Source of the DNA: Plantactinospora mayteni
GTDB lineage: Bacteria; Actinomycetota; Actinomycetes; Mycobacteriales; Micromonosporaceae
Assembly: GCF_016862935.1 (NCBI RefSeq)
Contig: NZ_BONX01000036.1
Span: 186,001 to 250,000 of the forward strand
DNA length: 64,000 bases
Direction of reading: 5' to 3'
Part shown: piece by piece, positions 26,199 to 34,148 of the stretch
How positions within the stretch are numbered: the first letter of the stretch is position 1
Layout of the letters: each line of letters starts with the position of its first letter
Position numbers and translations under genes: made by a program
Notes under the pieces: generated by a model
The model's database searches: none
What the model saw: the letters and a program-made list of their open reading frames with translations, nothing else
What the model was told of the DNA's origin: nothing

Positions 26199-27001
26199 CC
26201 GGGCCTGCCCTCGGCCTGCGCCCGCTCGCGGTCCGCCCCCACCCGGCCACCGCCGGAGGTGAGTTCGGTACGCAGTCGGCGCAGTGCGGCCAGGGCCTGG
26301 GCGCGCATCCGCTCGTCGACGGTGTGCGTGGCGTACCGGGCCTCGCGGTAGACGTCGGCGAACGCGGCCAGCACGTCGGCGCTGACCGGCCGGCCGGCGC
26401 CGAGCAGCCGGGTGACCAGGTCGGTCGGGGTGTCCCCGGGCCGGCGTTCGACCCCGGCCGCGGCGGCGGCCTGCTCCAGGCGTACCCAGCAGGCGATCAC
26501 CGCCTTGCGCGGGTCGGCGTCGCTGTCGGAGAGGTCGACCAGTCCGGCGTCGAGCGCGGCGACCACCTCCTCGGCGGTCTGCTCGGCGGAGCGGAGCTTC
26601 CGGGCGCCCGGGCGGACCAGCCCCCGGCGGCGGCGCAGCAGGTCCCGGGCCAGCGCCCAGAGCAGCGCGGCCAGTACCGCCACCACCACCGCGCCGCAGA
26701 GCACGGTGCCGACCATCGGGACCCAGTCGGGCAGGTAGTTGCCGGGCTGACCGGGCGCGGCGCTGCCGGTCGGCTGCTCCACCCCGGCGGGCTGGGCCGG
26801 CTGCTCGATCGTCGGCACGAGGTCGGCCGGCGGCTCGACCCGGGTGAACCCGATCGACGAGTGCGCGGCGGCGAGTGCGGCCAGCGCCAGCAGCCCGGCG
26901 ACCGCCGCCAGCGGCCAGAGCGTCCGGAGCAGGCCGGCGGTGAGGCTGGACCGGGGCGGGTGCGGTGCCGGGCGGGCACGACCGGAGTGCCCGTCGGTCA
27001 T
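26195..27001 (-). CDS. DUF4129 membrane protein of the MoxR operon
   Basis: The 268-residue protein has one helix at about residues 27-48, an extracytoplasmic Pro-rich loop, a second helix (VPMVGTVLCGAVVVAVLAAL), then the DUF4129 domain with RKAVIACWVRLEQAAAAAGV and TPTDLVTRLL. AGGAGG lies just upstream of GTG 27004/ATG 27001. It is the first gene of the operon. DUF4129 domains accompany MoxR/DUF58 and transglutaminase-like systems; the molecular role is unknown. Confidence 0.85.
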   Translation of the reverse strand: MTDGHSGRARPAPHPPRSSLTAGLLRTLWPLAAVAGLLALAALAAAHSSIGFTRVEPPADLVPTIEQPAQPAGVEQPTGSAAPGQPGNYLPDWVPMVGTVLCGAVVVAVLAALLWALARDLLRRRRGLVRPGARKLRSAEQTAEEVVAALDAGLVDLSDSDADPRKAVIACWVRLEQAAAAAGVERRPGDTPTDLVTRLLGAGRPVSADVLAAFADVYREARYATHTVDERMRAQALAALRRLRTELTSGGGRVGADRERAQAEGRPG

Positions 27002-27023
27002 CACACCGCCCTCCTGAGCCGTC

Positions 27024-27806
27024 TTAGTGGGAGTCCTCCAGCCCGGCCAGGTGCCGGGCCCGGGCGAACACCTCGTCCAGCATTGTCGGTGTGAGCCGCC
27101 CGGTAAAGGTGTTCTGCTGGCTGACGTGGTAACAGCCGAGCAGCTGCGGGGCGGCCTCGCCTCCGGACCAGTGTGCCCCATGCCCGAACGCGGGTCGCGG
27201 GGTGGGCGGGCGCAGGCCGTACACCCGGCGGAGCACCGGCCACCACGCCGCCCAGGCGAACGCACCGAGCGTGACCACGACGCGCAGGGTGGGTCTGATC
27301 AGGTCGATCTCCCGGTGCAGCCAGGGCGCGCAGGTGTCCCGCTCCGCCGGGGTGGGCTTGTTGTCCGGCGGGGCGCAGCGGACGGCGGCGGCGATCCGGG
27401 TGTGTCGCAGCGCGAGGCCGTCGTCGGCGGCGACGCTGGTCGGCTGGTTGGCCAGACCGGCCCGGTGCAGCGCGGCGAAGAGCACGTCGCCGGAGCGGTC
27501 ACCGGTGAAGATCCGCCCGGTCCGGTTGCCGCCGTGCGCGGCCGGGGCCAGCCCGAGGATGGCGATCCGGGCGTCGGCGACGCCGAAGCCGGGGACCGGG
27601 CGGCCCCAGTATTCCTGGTCGCGGAAGGCGGCCCGGCGGACGGCGGCGACCTCCTCCCGCCAGGCGACCAGCCGGGGGCAGGCGAAGCAGTCGGCGACGG
27701 CGCCGTCCACCTCGGCCAGGTCGCCCGCCCGCGCCGCGCGGGCGAGCACGTCCCCGGGGGTACGCGACCGCCGGTCGGATCCGGCGGTTCGGTGCGGTTC
27801 AGCCAA
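27024..27806 (-). CDS. Uracil-DNA glycosylase, family 5 (UdgB-type, Fe-S)
   Basis: The active-site block [20 protein letters not shown] and the C-terminal [15 protein letters not shown] match UdgB. Family 5 enzymes remove uracil, hypoxanthine and related damaged bases and lack the polar Asp/Asn of families 1-2. Four cysteines suited to a 4Fe-4S cluster are visible: CFACP near residue 30, RCAPP and DTCAPW. The TTG at 27806 overlaps the upstream dienelactone hydrolase stop by 8 bp and gives 260 residues; GTG 27749 is an alternative. The ribosome binding site is weak, so coupling is likely. Confidence 0.87.
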   Translation of the reverse strand: MAEPHRTAGSDRRSRTPGDVLARAARAGDLAEVDGAVADCFACPRLVAWREEVAAVRRAAFRDQEYWGRPVPGFGVADARIAILGLAPAAHGGNRTGRIFTGDRSGDVLFAALHRAGLANQPTSVAADDGLALRHTRIAAAVRCAPPDNKPTPAERDTCAPWLHREIDLIRPTLRVVVTLGAFAWAAWWPVLRRVYGLRPPTPRPAFGHGAHWSGGEAAPQLLGCYHVSQQNTFTGRLTPTMLDEVFARARHLAGLEDSH

Positions 27807-28488
27807 GTCGGGCCCGGAAAAGTTCCAGGGTACGGGCCCAGGCGCTGGCCGCCGCCCGCTGGTCGAAGACCTCCGGCCGGTCGTCGTTGAAGAACGCGTG
27901 CCGGGTACCGGGGTAGTCGTGGGTGGTGCAGTCACCGCCGGCCGCCTCGATCGCCTGGCGGGCCGCCTTCACCCCGTCGGCGGCCGAGGTGCCGTCCTCC
28001 TCCGAGCAGTGGATCACGGCGGCCTTGCCGGCGTAGTCGGACCACTCGGGGCGCATCCGCTCCCAGGGCAGTACCGGATAGAAGCCGGCGGTGGCGACGA
28101 TCCGCTCGGAGAGCGTGGCCGACCAGAGTGCGAGGCTGCCGCCCGCGCAGAAGCCGACGCAGCCGACCTTGTCGCCGGCCGCCTCGGGCCGCTCCGCCAG
28201 ATAGTCGGCGGCACCGGCGATGTCCCGGGCGGCCTGGTCCATGGCGAGGCCCATCAGGAGCTTGCCGGCCTGGTCGGGCTCGGTGGTGGTGGCGCCGTGG
28301 TAGAGGTCGGGGGCGAGCGCCACGAAGCCGGCCTCGGCGAACCGGTCGGCGACCGACGTGATGTGCGGCACCAGTCCCCACCACTCCTGGATGACGATGA
28401 CGGCCGGACCGGTCGCGCCGCCGGGCGGCAGCGCCAGGTAGCCCTCGCTGGTCCCCCCGTTACTCCGGTAACTCACCATCTCGCCCAT
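27799..28488 (-). CDS. Dienelactone hydrolase family protein
   Basis: The alpha/beta-hydrolase has the DLH nucleophile elbow [14 protein letters not shown] (Cys), with His in GTRHAFFND and a suitable Asp/Glu region, and the N-terminal block [14 protein letters not shown]. Members hydrolyse dienelactones in aromatic catabolism or related esters; the true substrate is unclear and no aromatic-catabolism genes are nearby. CAGGAGGGCC precedes ATG 28488. The length of 229 residues is typical. The stop lies within the start of the uracil-DNA glycosylase gene. Confidence 0.9.
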   Translation of the reverse strand: MGEMVSYRSNGGTSEGYLALPPGGATGPAVIVIQEWWGLVPHITSVADRFAEAGFVALAPDLYHGATTTEPDQAGKLLMGLAMDQAARDIAGAADYLAERPEAAGDKVGCVGFCAGGSLALWSATLSERIVATAGFYPVLPWERMRPEWSDYAGKAAVIHCSEEDGTSAADGVKAARQAIEAAGGDCTTHDYPGTRHAFFNDDRPEVFDQRAAASAWARTLELFRARLG

Positions 28489-28623
28489 CGGTGGCCCTCC
28501 TGTCGGTCAGTCATCGTTGGCTGGTCGCAGAGTTCTACCCACCCAAAGTCCGGTGGTCCGGGTCTTGCGTGCCGGGTGTTCGGGTAGCCTGCCACGCCCA
28601 GCGAGGGGACGGAAGCCAACAGC

Positions 28624-28665
28624 GACGTGGCGTACACCTCCTGTTGCCGAGGTGTACGCCACGTC
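28624..28665 (-). terminator. Strong 17-bp terminator hairpin
   Basis: GACGTGGCGTACACCTC, an 8-base loop, and the exact complement GAGGTGTACGCCACGTC. It lies 30 bp downstream of the stop of the HAAS-like membrane gene (minus strand) and isolates it from the dienelactone hydrolase gene. There is no U-tract. Confidence 0.8.
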
Positions 28666-28696
28666 GTCGACCGCCCCGGGGGAGCGGGTTCGCGGT

Positions 28697-29728
28697 CTAG
28701 TCGGTCGGAGTGGGACTCGGGGTCGGCCCGCCGCTCGGGGTGACGGTCGCCGCCGCACCGCTCGGAGTGGCCGGCGGCGCGGTGCCGTCCGGGGTGGCCG
28801 ACGGGTCGGTCGGCACGGCCGGTGTGACCGGTCCCGTGGCCGGTGGGGTGGTCGGTCCGAACCGGAACGGCGCACCCTCCGGGCAGTACGGGTAGGTCAT
28901 CCGGCTCAGGTCGCCGTAATCCGGCATGGTCTCGTAGCGCTGCTGCGCCTCGGCGCACCACGCGCTCCCCAACCGGATCGGCTGACCGTTCTGGTCGAAG
29001 AGGCGTACCCCCTCCAGCAGCCGGCCCTGGCCGTCGTAGACGTAGACGTCCTGCACTCCGCCGTACTGGTCGGTGTAGACCTGCTCGTAGGGGATCGGGT
29101 TGCCGCCACCGCCGGCCCGGCTGTCCAGCTCGGCGAAGCCGGCCAGGCCGAACAGGACCAGCAGCGCCGCGCCCAGGTTGAGGACCAGCCTCGGGCGCCG
29201 GCCCATCCGGTCGGTGCGCCGGCCGAGCCAGATCGACCCGGTGATGGTCACGGCGAGCAGCAGCAGTGCGGCCAGGCTGCTGCCGCCGAGCCGGGGCAGC
29301 AGGCCGAACGAGGTGCCGGTCAGCAGCACTGTGATCAGCATCGCGGCGAGGTAGCCGCGCAGGATCCACCAGGCGGGGCGGAGCAGCCGGAGGAAGTCGC
29401 TGAGCCGGGGGTAGCCGAGGACCGGGCCGAGCCGGGTGTCGGCGGCGTGGACCCGCTCCCGCCCCTTGCGGACCGCCGCGCCGATCCGCTGGTCGAGGTT
29501 GGGCGTGGCGGCCGGCACGGTGACCCCGGCGGCGTTGCGCAGCTCCATCGCGTACGCCTCGGGCGGGCCGAGCCGCTCGTGGAGTGATCCCTCCCCCTCG
29601 GCGGCCACCTCGGCGAGGTGCTCGGGAAGGTCTTCGAGCAACTCGTCGCGGACGGCCGGTGGCAGGTCGGCCAGCGCCTCGCGGACCTGCCCGACGTACC
29701 GGGCGATCTCCTGCTCGGTCACGGTCAT
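28697..29728 (-). CDS. Membrane protein with HAAS/DUF1700-like N-terminus, PadR partner
   Basis: The N-terminus TEQEIARYVGQVREALADLP ... LLEDLPEHLAEVA is the HAAS/DUF1700-type helical domain often encoded with PadR regulators. Four hydrophobic helices follow (about residues 120-240), then an extracytoplasmic part and a Pro/Thr/Ser-rich tail of about 45 residues. ATG 29728 overlaps the padR stop (ATGA). By analogy, PadR probably regulates this gene; the cellular process is unknown. Confidence 0.82.
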   Translation of the reverse strand: MTVTEQEIARYVGQVREALADLPPAVRDELLEDLPEHLAEVAAEGEGSLHERLGPPEAYAMELRNAAGVTVPAATPNLDQRIGAAVRKGRERVHAADTRLGPVLGYPRLSDFLRLLRPAWWILRGYLAAMLITVLLTGTSFGLLPRLGGSSLAALLLLAVTITGSIWLGRRTDRMGRRPRLVLNLGAALLVLFGLAGFAELDSRAGGGGNPIPYEQVYTDQYGGVQDVYVYDGQGRLLEGVRLFDQNGQPIRLGSAWCAEAQQRYETMPDYGDLSRMTYPYCPEGAPFRFGPTTPPATGPVTPAVPTDPSATPDGTAPPATPSGAAATVTPSGGPTPSPTPTD

Positions 29729-30057
29729 GCCGCCATCCCCTTGTCGTCGAGCAGCGTGTCCATGGTGGTGGCGAAGGAGCGCCAGATCTTGCCGGACCGG
29801 AGGAGCTGGTCCCGCCCCGCCGGGTTGAGCGCGTAGTACTTGCGATGGGGGCCCGACTCGCTGGGCACCACGTAGGTGGTGAGCAGACCGGCCTGGAAGA
29901 GCCGGCGGAGCGTGCCGTAGACGGAGGCGTCGCCGATCTCGTCGAGGCCGGCGGAGCGGAGCCGGCGCATGATGTCGTAGCCGTAGCCGTCCTCGTCCTT
30001 CAGCACGGCCAGGACCGCGAGATCCAGCACGCCTTTGAGCAACTGGGTCGTGTCCAC
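29725..30057 (-). CDS. PadR-family transcriptional regulator
   Basis: The 110-residue protein VDTTQLLKGVLDLAVLAVLK continues with DGYGYDIMRRL and GDASVYGTLRRLFQAGLL, the winged-helix PadR signature, and RKYYALNPAGRDQL in the wing. The GTG at 30057 is set by the minus-strand -10 TAGTAT at 30065-30070, seven bases away, giving a leaderless transcript. The gene is followed by its coupled membrane-protein gene. PadR proteins bind ATAC/GTAT palindromes and usually autoregulate; GATACTACTATTC here offers such bases. Confidence 0.9.
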   Translation of the reverse strand: MDTTQLLKGVLDLAVLAVLKDEDGYGYDIMRRLRSAGLDEIGDASVYGTLRRLFQAGLLTTYVVPSESGPHRKYYALNPAGRDQLLRSGKIWRSFATTMDTLLDDKGMAA

Positions 30058-30064
30058 GTCGGTG

Positions 30065-30070
30065 ATACTA
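30065..30070 (-). promoter_or_regulatory. -10 element TAGTAT of the leaderless padR promoter
   Basis: On the minus strand TAGTAT is followed by 7 bases and the GTG start. A second TAG-type copy just upstream (AATAGTAGTATC) makes a small direct repeat and could be part of the PadR operator. Confidence 0.55.
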
Positions 30071-30144
30071 CTATTCAATGCGCAGTACCGCCAACGCGGC
30101 AGTAGCGTGGCGGATGGCGTGCGGCACGGGCTCGGCACAACTGG

Positions 30145-30177
30145 CGCCGCCCTCCCGCCGGTGGCGGAAGGGCGGCG
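30145..30177 (-). terminator. Terminator hairpin after the MFS gene
   Basis: CGCCGCCCT ... AGGGCGGCG pairs over 9 bp with a loop that can form an inner CCGCC/GGCGG stem. It lies 27 bp past the MFS stop on the minus strand and before the padR promoter. Confidence 0.65.
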
Positions 30178-30203
30178 ACGGACCGCAGTGGGGTGGAGAA
30201 GGT

Positions 30204-31736
30204 TCAGTGCATGGCGACCGGGACCGGCGTCTCGGCCTGCTCCGGCGTCGCGGGCTCGATCCGCTTGCGCGGCAGCAGCAGCGCCGGGACGACGCAGAGG
30301 ACGATCAGCACCAGCGCGATGATGTACGTCTGGCCGAACGCGTCGGCCAGCGACGCCTGCCCCTGGGTGAGCACCTCCGGCGGTACCTGCTCGCGTGGCA
30401 CCCGCCCCTGGGTGACCGCGCTGTACGCGGTGGCCGCCTGGCTCTCCAGCACCCGGTTGGTGAGGATGACGGACATCACGGCGGTACCGATCGACCCGGC
30501 GGTCTGCTGGACGATGTTCATCATCGTGGAGCCGCGGGCCACCTGCTGGTGGGTGAGGCTGGCCATCGCCGCCGACATCATCGGCATCATGGTCATGCCC
30601 ATCCCCATGCCCATCACGAACAGCCCACCGAGGAGCAGCCCGTACGAGCTGTCGGCGGTGATCTGGGTGAACGGGGAGAGCCCGAGGGCGATCAGCACGA
30701 TGCCACCGAGCACCAGCTTGCCCGGACCGATCCGGTCGGTCAGCCGGCCGGCGATCGGCATGGTGAGCATCGCGCCGATGCCCTGCGGCGCCAGCAGCAG
30801 GCCGGCGTCGAGGGTGCCCTCGCCGCGTACCTGGAGGAAGTAGCTGGGCAGCAGCAGCATCGCGCCCATGAACGCCATGGTGAACAGCGTCATCGTGACG
30901 ACCGAGATGGTGAGGTTGCGGTTCTTGAACAGCCCCAGGTCGATCAGCGGGTGGTCCTTGCGCAGCGCGTGGAAGACGAACGCGATGATCAGGACCAGGC
31001 CGACGATCGCCGGGAACAGCACCTTGGCGGCGGCCACGGTGCCGGCCTCCGGGATCGAGGAGACGCCGTAGAGGAACAGCGCAAGACCCGGCGAGAGCAG
31101 CAGCATGCCGACGAAGTCGAAGGACTCGGAGGGGTGCGGCTCGTCCTTGGGCAGCACCCGCAGCGCGAGGACGAAGGCGATGATGCCGACCGGCACGTTG
31201 ATCAGGAAGATCCAGTGCCAGGAGACCGCCTCGATCAGCCAGCCGCCGAGGATCGGGCCGCCGATCGGGCCGAGCAGCATGGGTACGCCGAGCACGGCCA
31301 TCACCCGGCCGACCCGGTGCGGGCCGGCGGCGCGGGTCATGATCGTCATGCCGAGCGGCATCAGCATGCCGCCGCCGAGACCCTGGAGCGCCCGGAAGAC
31401 GATCAGTGGGCCGATGTCCCAGGCCACGCTGCACAGTGCCGAACCGCCGAGGAACAGCACCAGGGACAGCAGGTAGAGGCGCTTGGTGCCGAACCGGTCG
31501 GCCGCCCAGCCGGTGATCGGGATCACGGTGGCCAGGGCCAGCGTGTACGCGGTCATCGTCCAGGCGACGGTGGCGTAGCTGGCGTCGAACTCGCGCTGGA
31601 AGGTCGGCAGCGCGACGCTGACGACGGTGACGTCGAGGATGGACATGATGGCGCCGAGCACCACCACACCGGCGACTCTCAGGACACCGGGATCGAGCTT
31701 GTCGCTCCCGGCGTCAGGTTGGACGGCCACGGACAT
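30204..31736 (-). CDS. DHA2-family MFS multidrug efflux transporter (EmrB/QacA type)
   Basis: Fourteen membrane helices over 510 residues, motif A GWAADRFGTKRLYLLSLVLF, the D1-type motif SILDVTVVSVALPTF in helix 1, and motif C GPIGGPILGGWLIEAVSWHW mark the drug:H+ antiporter-2 family. GGAGAAGGAGCG precedes the ATG. It diverges from a MarR-type regulator with a palindrome in the shared promoter region, so drug-inducible expression is likely. The substrate cannot be read. Confidence 0.93.
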   Translation of the reverse strand: MSVAVQPDAGSDKLDPGVLRVAGVVVLGAIMSILDVTVVSVALPTFQREFDASYATVAWTMTAYTLALATVIPITGWAADRFGTKRLYLLSLVLFLGGSALCSVAWDIGPLIVFRALQGLGGGMLMPLGMTIMTRAAGPHRVGRVMAVLGVPMLLGPIGGPILGGWLIEAVSWHWIFLINVPVGIIAFVLALRVLPKDEPHPSESFDFVGMLLLSPGLALFLYGVSSIPEAGTVAAAKVLFPAIVGLVLIIAFVFHALRKDHPLIDLGLFKNRNLTISVVTMTLFTMAFMGAMLLLPSYFLQVRGEGTLDAGLLLAPQGIGAMLTMPIAGRLTDRIGPGKLVLGGIVLIALGLSPFTQITADSSYGLLLGGLFVMGMGMGMTMMPMMSAAMASLTHQQVARGSTMMNIVQQTAGSIGTAVMSVILTNRVLESQAATAYSAVTQGRVPREQVPPEVLTQGQASLADAFGQTYIIALVLIVLCVVPALLLPRKRIEPATPEQAETPVPVAMH

Positions 31737-31766
31737 GCGGCTCGCTCCTTCTCCCCGTGAAATAAA

Positions 31767-31783
31767 GTTAGGCCGACACTAAC
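31767..31783. promoter_or_regulatory. MarR operator candidate in the divergent MFS/MarR promoter
   Basis: GTTAG-GCCGACA-CTAAC is an inverted repeat lying about 30 bp before the MFS start and 120 bp before the MarR start. MarR proteins bind 15-20 bp palindromes like this. The minus-strand TAACTT starting inside it could be the MFS -10. Confidence 0.6.
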
Positions 31784-31902
31784 AGTTCGCCCGTAGCGAA
31801 GTATTCTGGGGGCGGCGCCTGCCTGGTAACCTCCGCTGACCGCGGGGGGCATGGCCGCGTTGCGGCTGACCGTCGCCGCCGTCTCGTGCTCTGGAGGAAT
31901 CG

Positions 31903-32376
31903 ATGGGTGACCGGGACAATCTCATCGCCCAGATCATGGAGACGCAACGAGAGATGCAGCACCTTTTCGCCAACGACCCGGCGAATCCGCTGTTCACGTT
32001 GCACCTGACGTTACCGCAGCTCAAGGCGTTGCTGGTGCTCTCGGCCCACGGCAGCATCGCCGGCCAGGAACTCAGTACGGCGATGGGTGTGAGCCTGGCC
32101 ACCATGACCGGGATGGTGGACCGGCTGGTCGCGCAGGGCCTGGTCACCCGCCGCGAGGACCCGCACGACCGCCGGGTACGCCGGATCGAGCTGAGCGGGC
32201 CGGGGCACGACCTGGTCGACCGGTTCGCGACGGCCGGCGCGGAGAAGATGCGCCGGATCCTGGACCGGCTCTCCGACGACGAGCTGCGTACCGTCGCACA
32301 GTGCAGCGCGCTGCTGGTGAACGCGGTCGCCCAGGACCCCGACATGCCCGGATGTATCGGCGGCTTCACAGGTTGA
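31903..32376 (+). CDS. MarR-family transcriptional regulator with a TTA codon
   Basis: The 157-residue winged-helix protein has LVLSAHGSIAGQELSTAMGV then SLATMTGMVDRLVAQGLVTR (recognition helix) and RREDPHDRRVRRIELS (wing), the canonical MarR order. GGAGGAATCG precedes the ATG. Codon 37 (32011-32013) is TTA, so its synthesis, and thereby de-repression of the divergent efflux pump, may depend on tRNA-Leu(UAA). The C-terminus ends next to a repeat tract. Confidence 0.9.
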   Translation: MGDRDNLIAQIMETQREMQHLFANDPANPLFTLHLTLPQLKALLVLSAHGSIAGQELSTAMGVSLATMTGMVDRLVAQGLVTRREDPHDRRVRRIELSGPGHDLVDRFATAGAEKMRRILDRLSDDELRTVAQCSALLVNAVAQDPDMPGCIGGFTG

Positions 32377-32403
32377 GCCCGGCCGCCCGGTAGCCCGCCG
32401 CTG

Positions 32404-32500
32404 CCGCGTGCGCTACCGCAGTCCCGTGGCCTACCGCTGTCCGGTGGCCCTGCCGCTGCCACGTGGCCCTACCGCCGGTCCGTGGCCCTACCGCTGGTCC
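32404..32500. repeat. ~19-bp tandem repeats between the convergent MarR and methyltransferase genes
   Basis: About five degenerate units of the type CCGTGGCCCTACCGCTGGT lie between the MarR stop and the methyltransferase stop and run into the latter's 3' end. No terminator hairpin is evident. Confidence 0.65.
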
Positions 32501-33312
32501 GGGGGCGTCAGGTGTCCGGCGACACAGAGCAGGGATGCGGTCCGGGTGGTTGCCGAGGTGACGGCGGTGGCGGCGAAGCCGTGCTCCGCCAGTGTCGCCG
32601 GCAACCGTTTCACCAGCTCCGCGACCCGGGTCGCCGCCGGCGGCTCGTAGCACAGATAGAGCCCGCCGGTCGGGCGCAGGAGTCGCCGCAGCAGGGTGAG
32701 TTCGGTGGCGGGCGACCGGGTCCAGAACAGGTTGACGTTGACGGCGAAGATCTTGTCGAACCGCTGTCCGTCCAGTTCGGACTCCTCCAGCGCGCCCAGC
32801 CGGACGACGGCCCGCCCCGCCGCGATGTGGTCGAGGTTGCGCCGCTCCGCCTGCTGGATCGCGGCCGGTGAGCGGTCGATCGCGGTGATCCGCCCGTCGA
32901 CCAGCCGATCGCAGACCAGCGACACCGCGACGCCGTTGCCGCAGCCGATCTCCAGCAGTTGGTCACCGGGCGCCACCTTCAGGAGATCGACCGCCCACCG
33001 CAACCGCTCCGGCACCGCGCTTCCCGCCATCAACGGACTGTACGAGCCGGCGAGGCGCAGCCGTGGCCTGGCCCAGGCGAGGAACCGGGCGTACATGGCG
33101 GCCGGGTCGGGGCCGGGCTGCGGGTTCAACCGGTAGAGATCGTCGACCGCGTCCTGGAGCATCGTCGCGAGATAGACGTGCAGGCCGACCGGATCGGCCG
33201 AGTATTCGACCGTCAGGGTGGAGCGGGCCACCGGGCAGGGCCACGGCCGGACACAGGCCCGGCAGAGCCAGATCGGCCGCTGCGGCAGGTGCGGGCGTAC
33301 GACGGACGGCAT
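32488..33312 (-). CDS. Fusion of a Cys-motif domain with a SAM-dependent methyltransferase
   Basis: Residues 1-~85 (RPIWLCRACVRPWPCPVARS ... LYRLNPQPGPDPAAMYARFL) match a small actinobacterial protein, usually free-standing, with a CxxC...WPC motif. From about residue 90 a class I methyltransferase begins: motif I LLEIGCGNGVAVSLV, GRITAIDRSPAAIQQAE, FAVNVNLFW and LLRRLLRPTGGLYLC. The second of two adjacent ATGs (33312) has GGGAGG at workable spacing. The pairing suggests the Cys motif supplies metal or partner binding, but this is inference. The methyl acceptor is unknown. Confidence 0.75.
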   Translation of the reverse strand: MPSVVRPHLPQRPIWLCRACVRPWPCPVARSTLTVEYSADPVGLHVYLATMLQDAVDDLYRLNPQPGPDPAAMYARFLAWARPRLRLAGSYSPLMAGSAVPERLRWAVDLLKVAPGDQLLEIGCGNGVAVSLVCDRLVDGRITAIDRSPAAIQQAERRNLDHIAAGRAVVRLGALEESELDGQRFDKIFAVNVNLFWTRSPATELTLLRRLLRPTGGLYLCYEPPAATRVAELVKRLPATLAEHGFAATAVTSATTRTASLLCVAGHLTPPDQR

Positions 33313-33461
33313 CATGACCTCCCGGAGTGGGAAGGGGTCGCCGGCCTCCACCGACCGGCGACCCCCGCAGGCCACGCCCGGGACCTACACCTCTGTGTCA
33401 GCCGAACGCGACCGCCTGCGGAGTCTGGACACGGCCAAGGGCCGGGTGATCGGGAGACCGC

Positions 33462-34148
33462 TCAGCGGTGGTTCGGCGTCGCAAAGATGCCGGATGCCTG
33501 TAGCGCGGAAATGCGCTCGCGCAGTTGGTTGTCGCTCATGCGCTTGGCTGCGGCGGCTTGCGGTGTCTCGCTGGCAGCTCCGTACTGCCACCAGGCTTGA
33601 CCGGTGGCGCGATCGGTGACGACGAAGCGCTCCTTGACAGCGGGCCCGCGCACGATCAGGGTCACGGTCTCGCCGTGCGCGGTCACCGAGTGGATCATGC
33701 TGTGGTGCAGCGTGTAGGTGTCGCCGCGCTCCTCGGTGCGGATCATGCTGGGAGTCAGCGCCGATACGTCTACCTGGTCGGTGAAGTCGTGGTCGGTGCG
33801 GTAGAGGGTGTGGGTGTAGGAGCCGGTCAGGATGCGGCTGGTGTAGGTCCAGCGGTGGTTGTGCGGCCGGTCGAAGTAGCCGTCGAGGAAGACATGCAGG
33901 CGCAGCCGCCATCCGGTCGGATCGTCATGCAGAACGAGCTTGTCGAGGATGTCGTAGTGCTCGCACAGCCTGGCTAGGTGGGCGTCGTCCGGGACTCGTT
34001 GCATGAGGTCGGCCAGGATCGCCCGATCGGCGGCGAGCCGGTCGAGGAGCTGTGTAGCGGCAGCGTTGACAGAGGGAAGATCGTCCCAGTCCAGCCCTGA
34101 CAGCGGGCTGAACATCTCGGTGTAGGTGCTCGGGGCGGCAGTGGTCAC
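33462..34148 (-). CDS. Cupin-like protein (cassette gene 6)
   Basis: The 228-residue protein contains RPHNHRWTYTSRILTGSYTH and, later, YTLHHSMIHSVTAHGETVTL and VRGPAVKERFVVTDRATGQA, a double-stranded beta-helix pattern with His residues placed for a metal site, like cysteine-dioxygenase-type cupins. An oxygenase or isomerase role is possible but unproven. GTG 34148 overlaps the PfkB stop by 4 bp. It is last in the six-gene minus-strand operon. The segment seems less GC-rich than flanking genes. Confidence 0.65.
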   Translation of the reverse strand: MTTAAPSTYTEMFSPLSGLDWDDLPSVNAAATQLLDRLAADRAILADLMQRVPDDAHLARLCEHYDILDKLVLHDDPTGWRLRLHVFLDGYFDRPHNHRWTYTSRILTGSYTHTLYRTDHDFTDQVDVSALTPSMIRTEERGDTYTLHHSMIHSVTAHGETVTLIVRGPAVKERFVVTDRATGQAWWQYGAASETPQAAAAKRMSDNQLRERISALQASGIFATPNHR

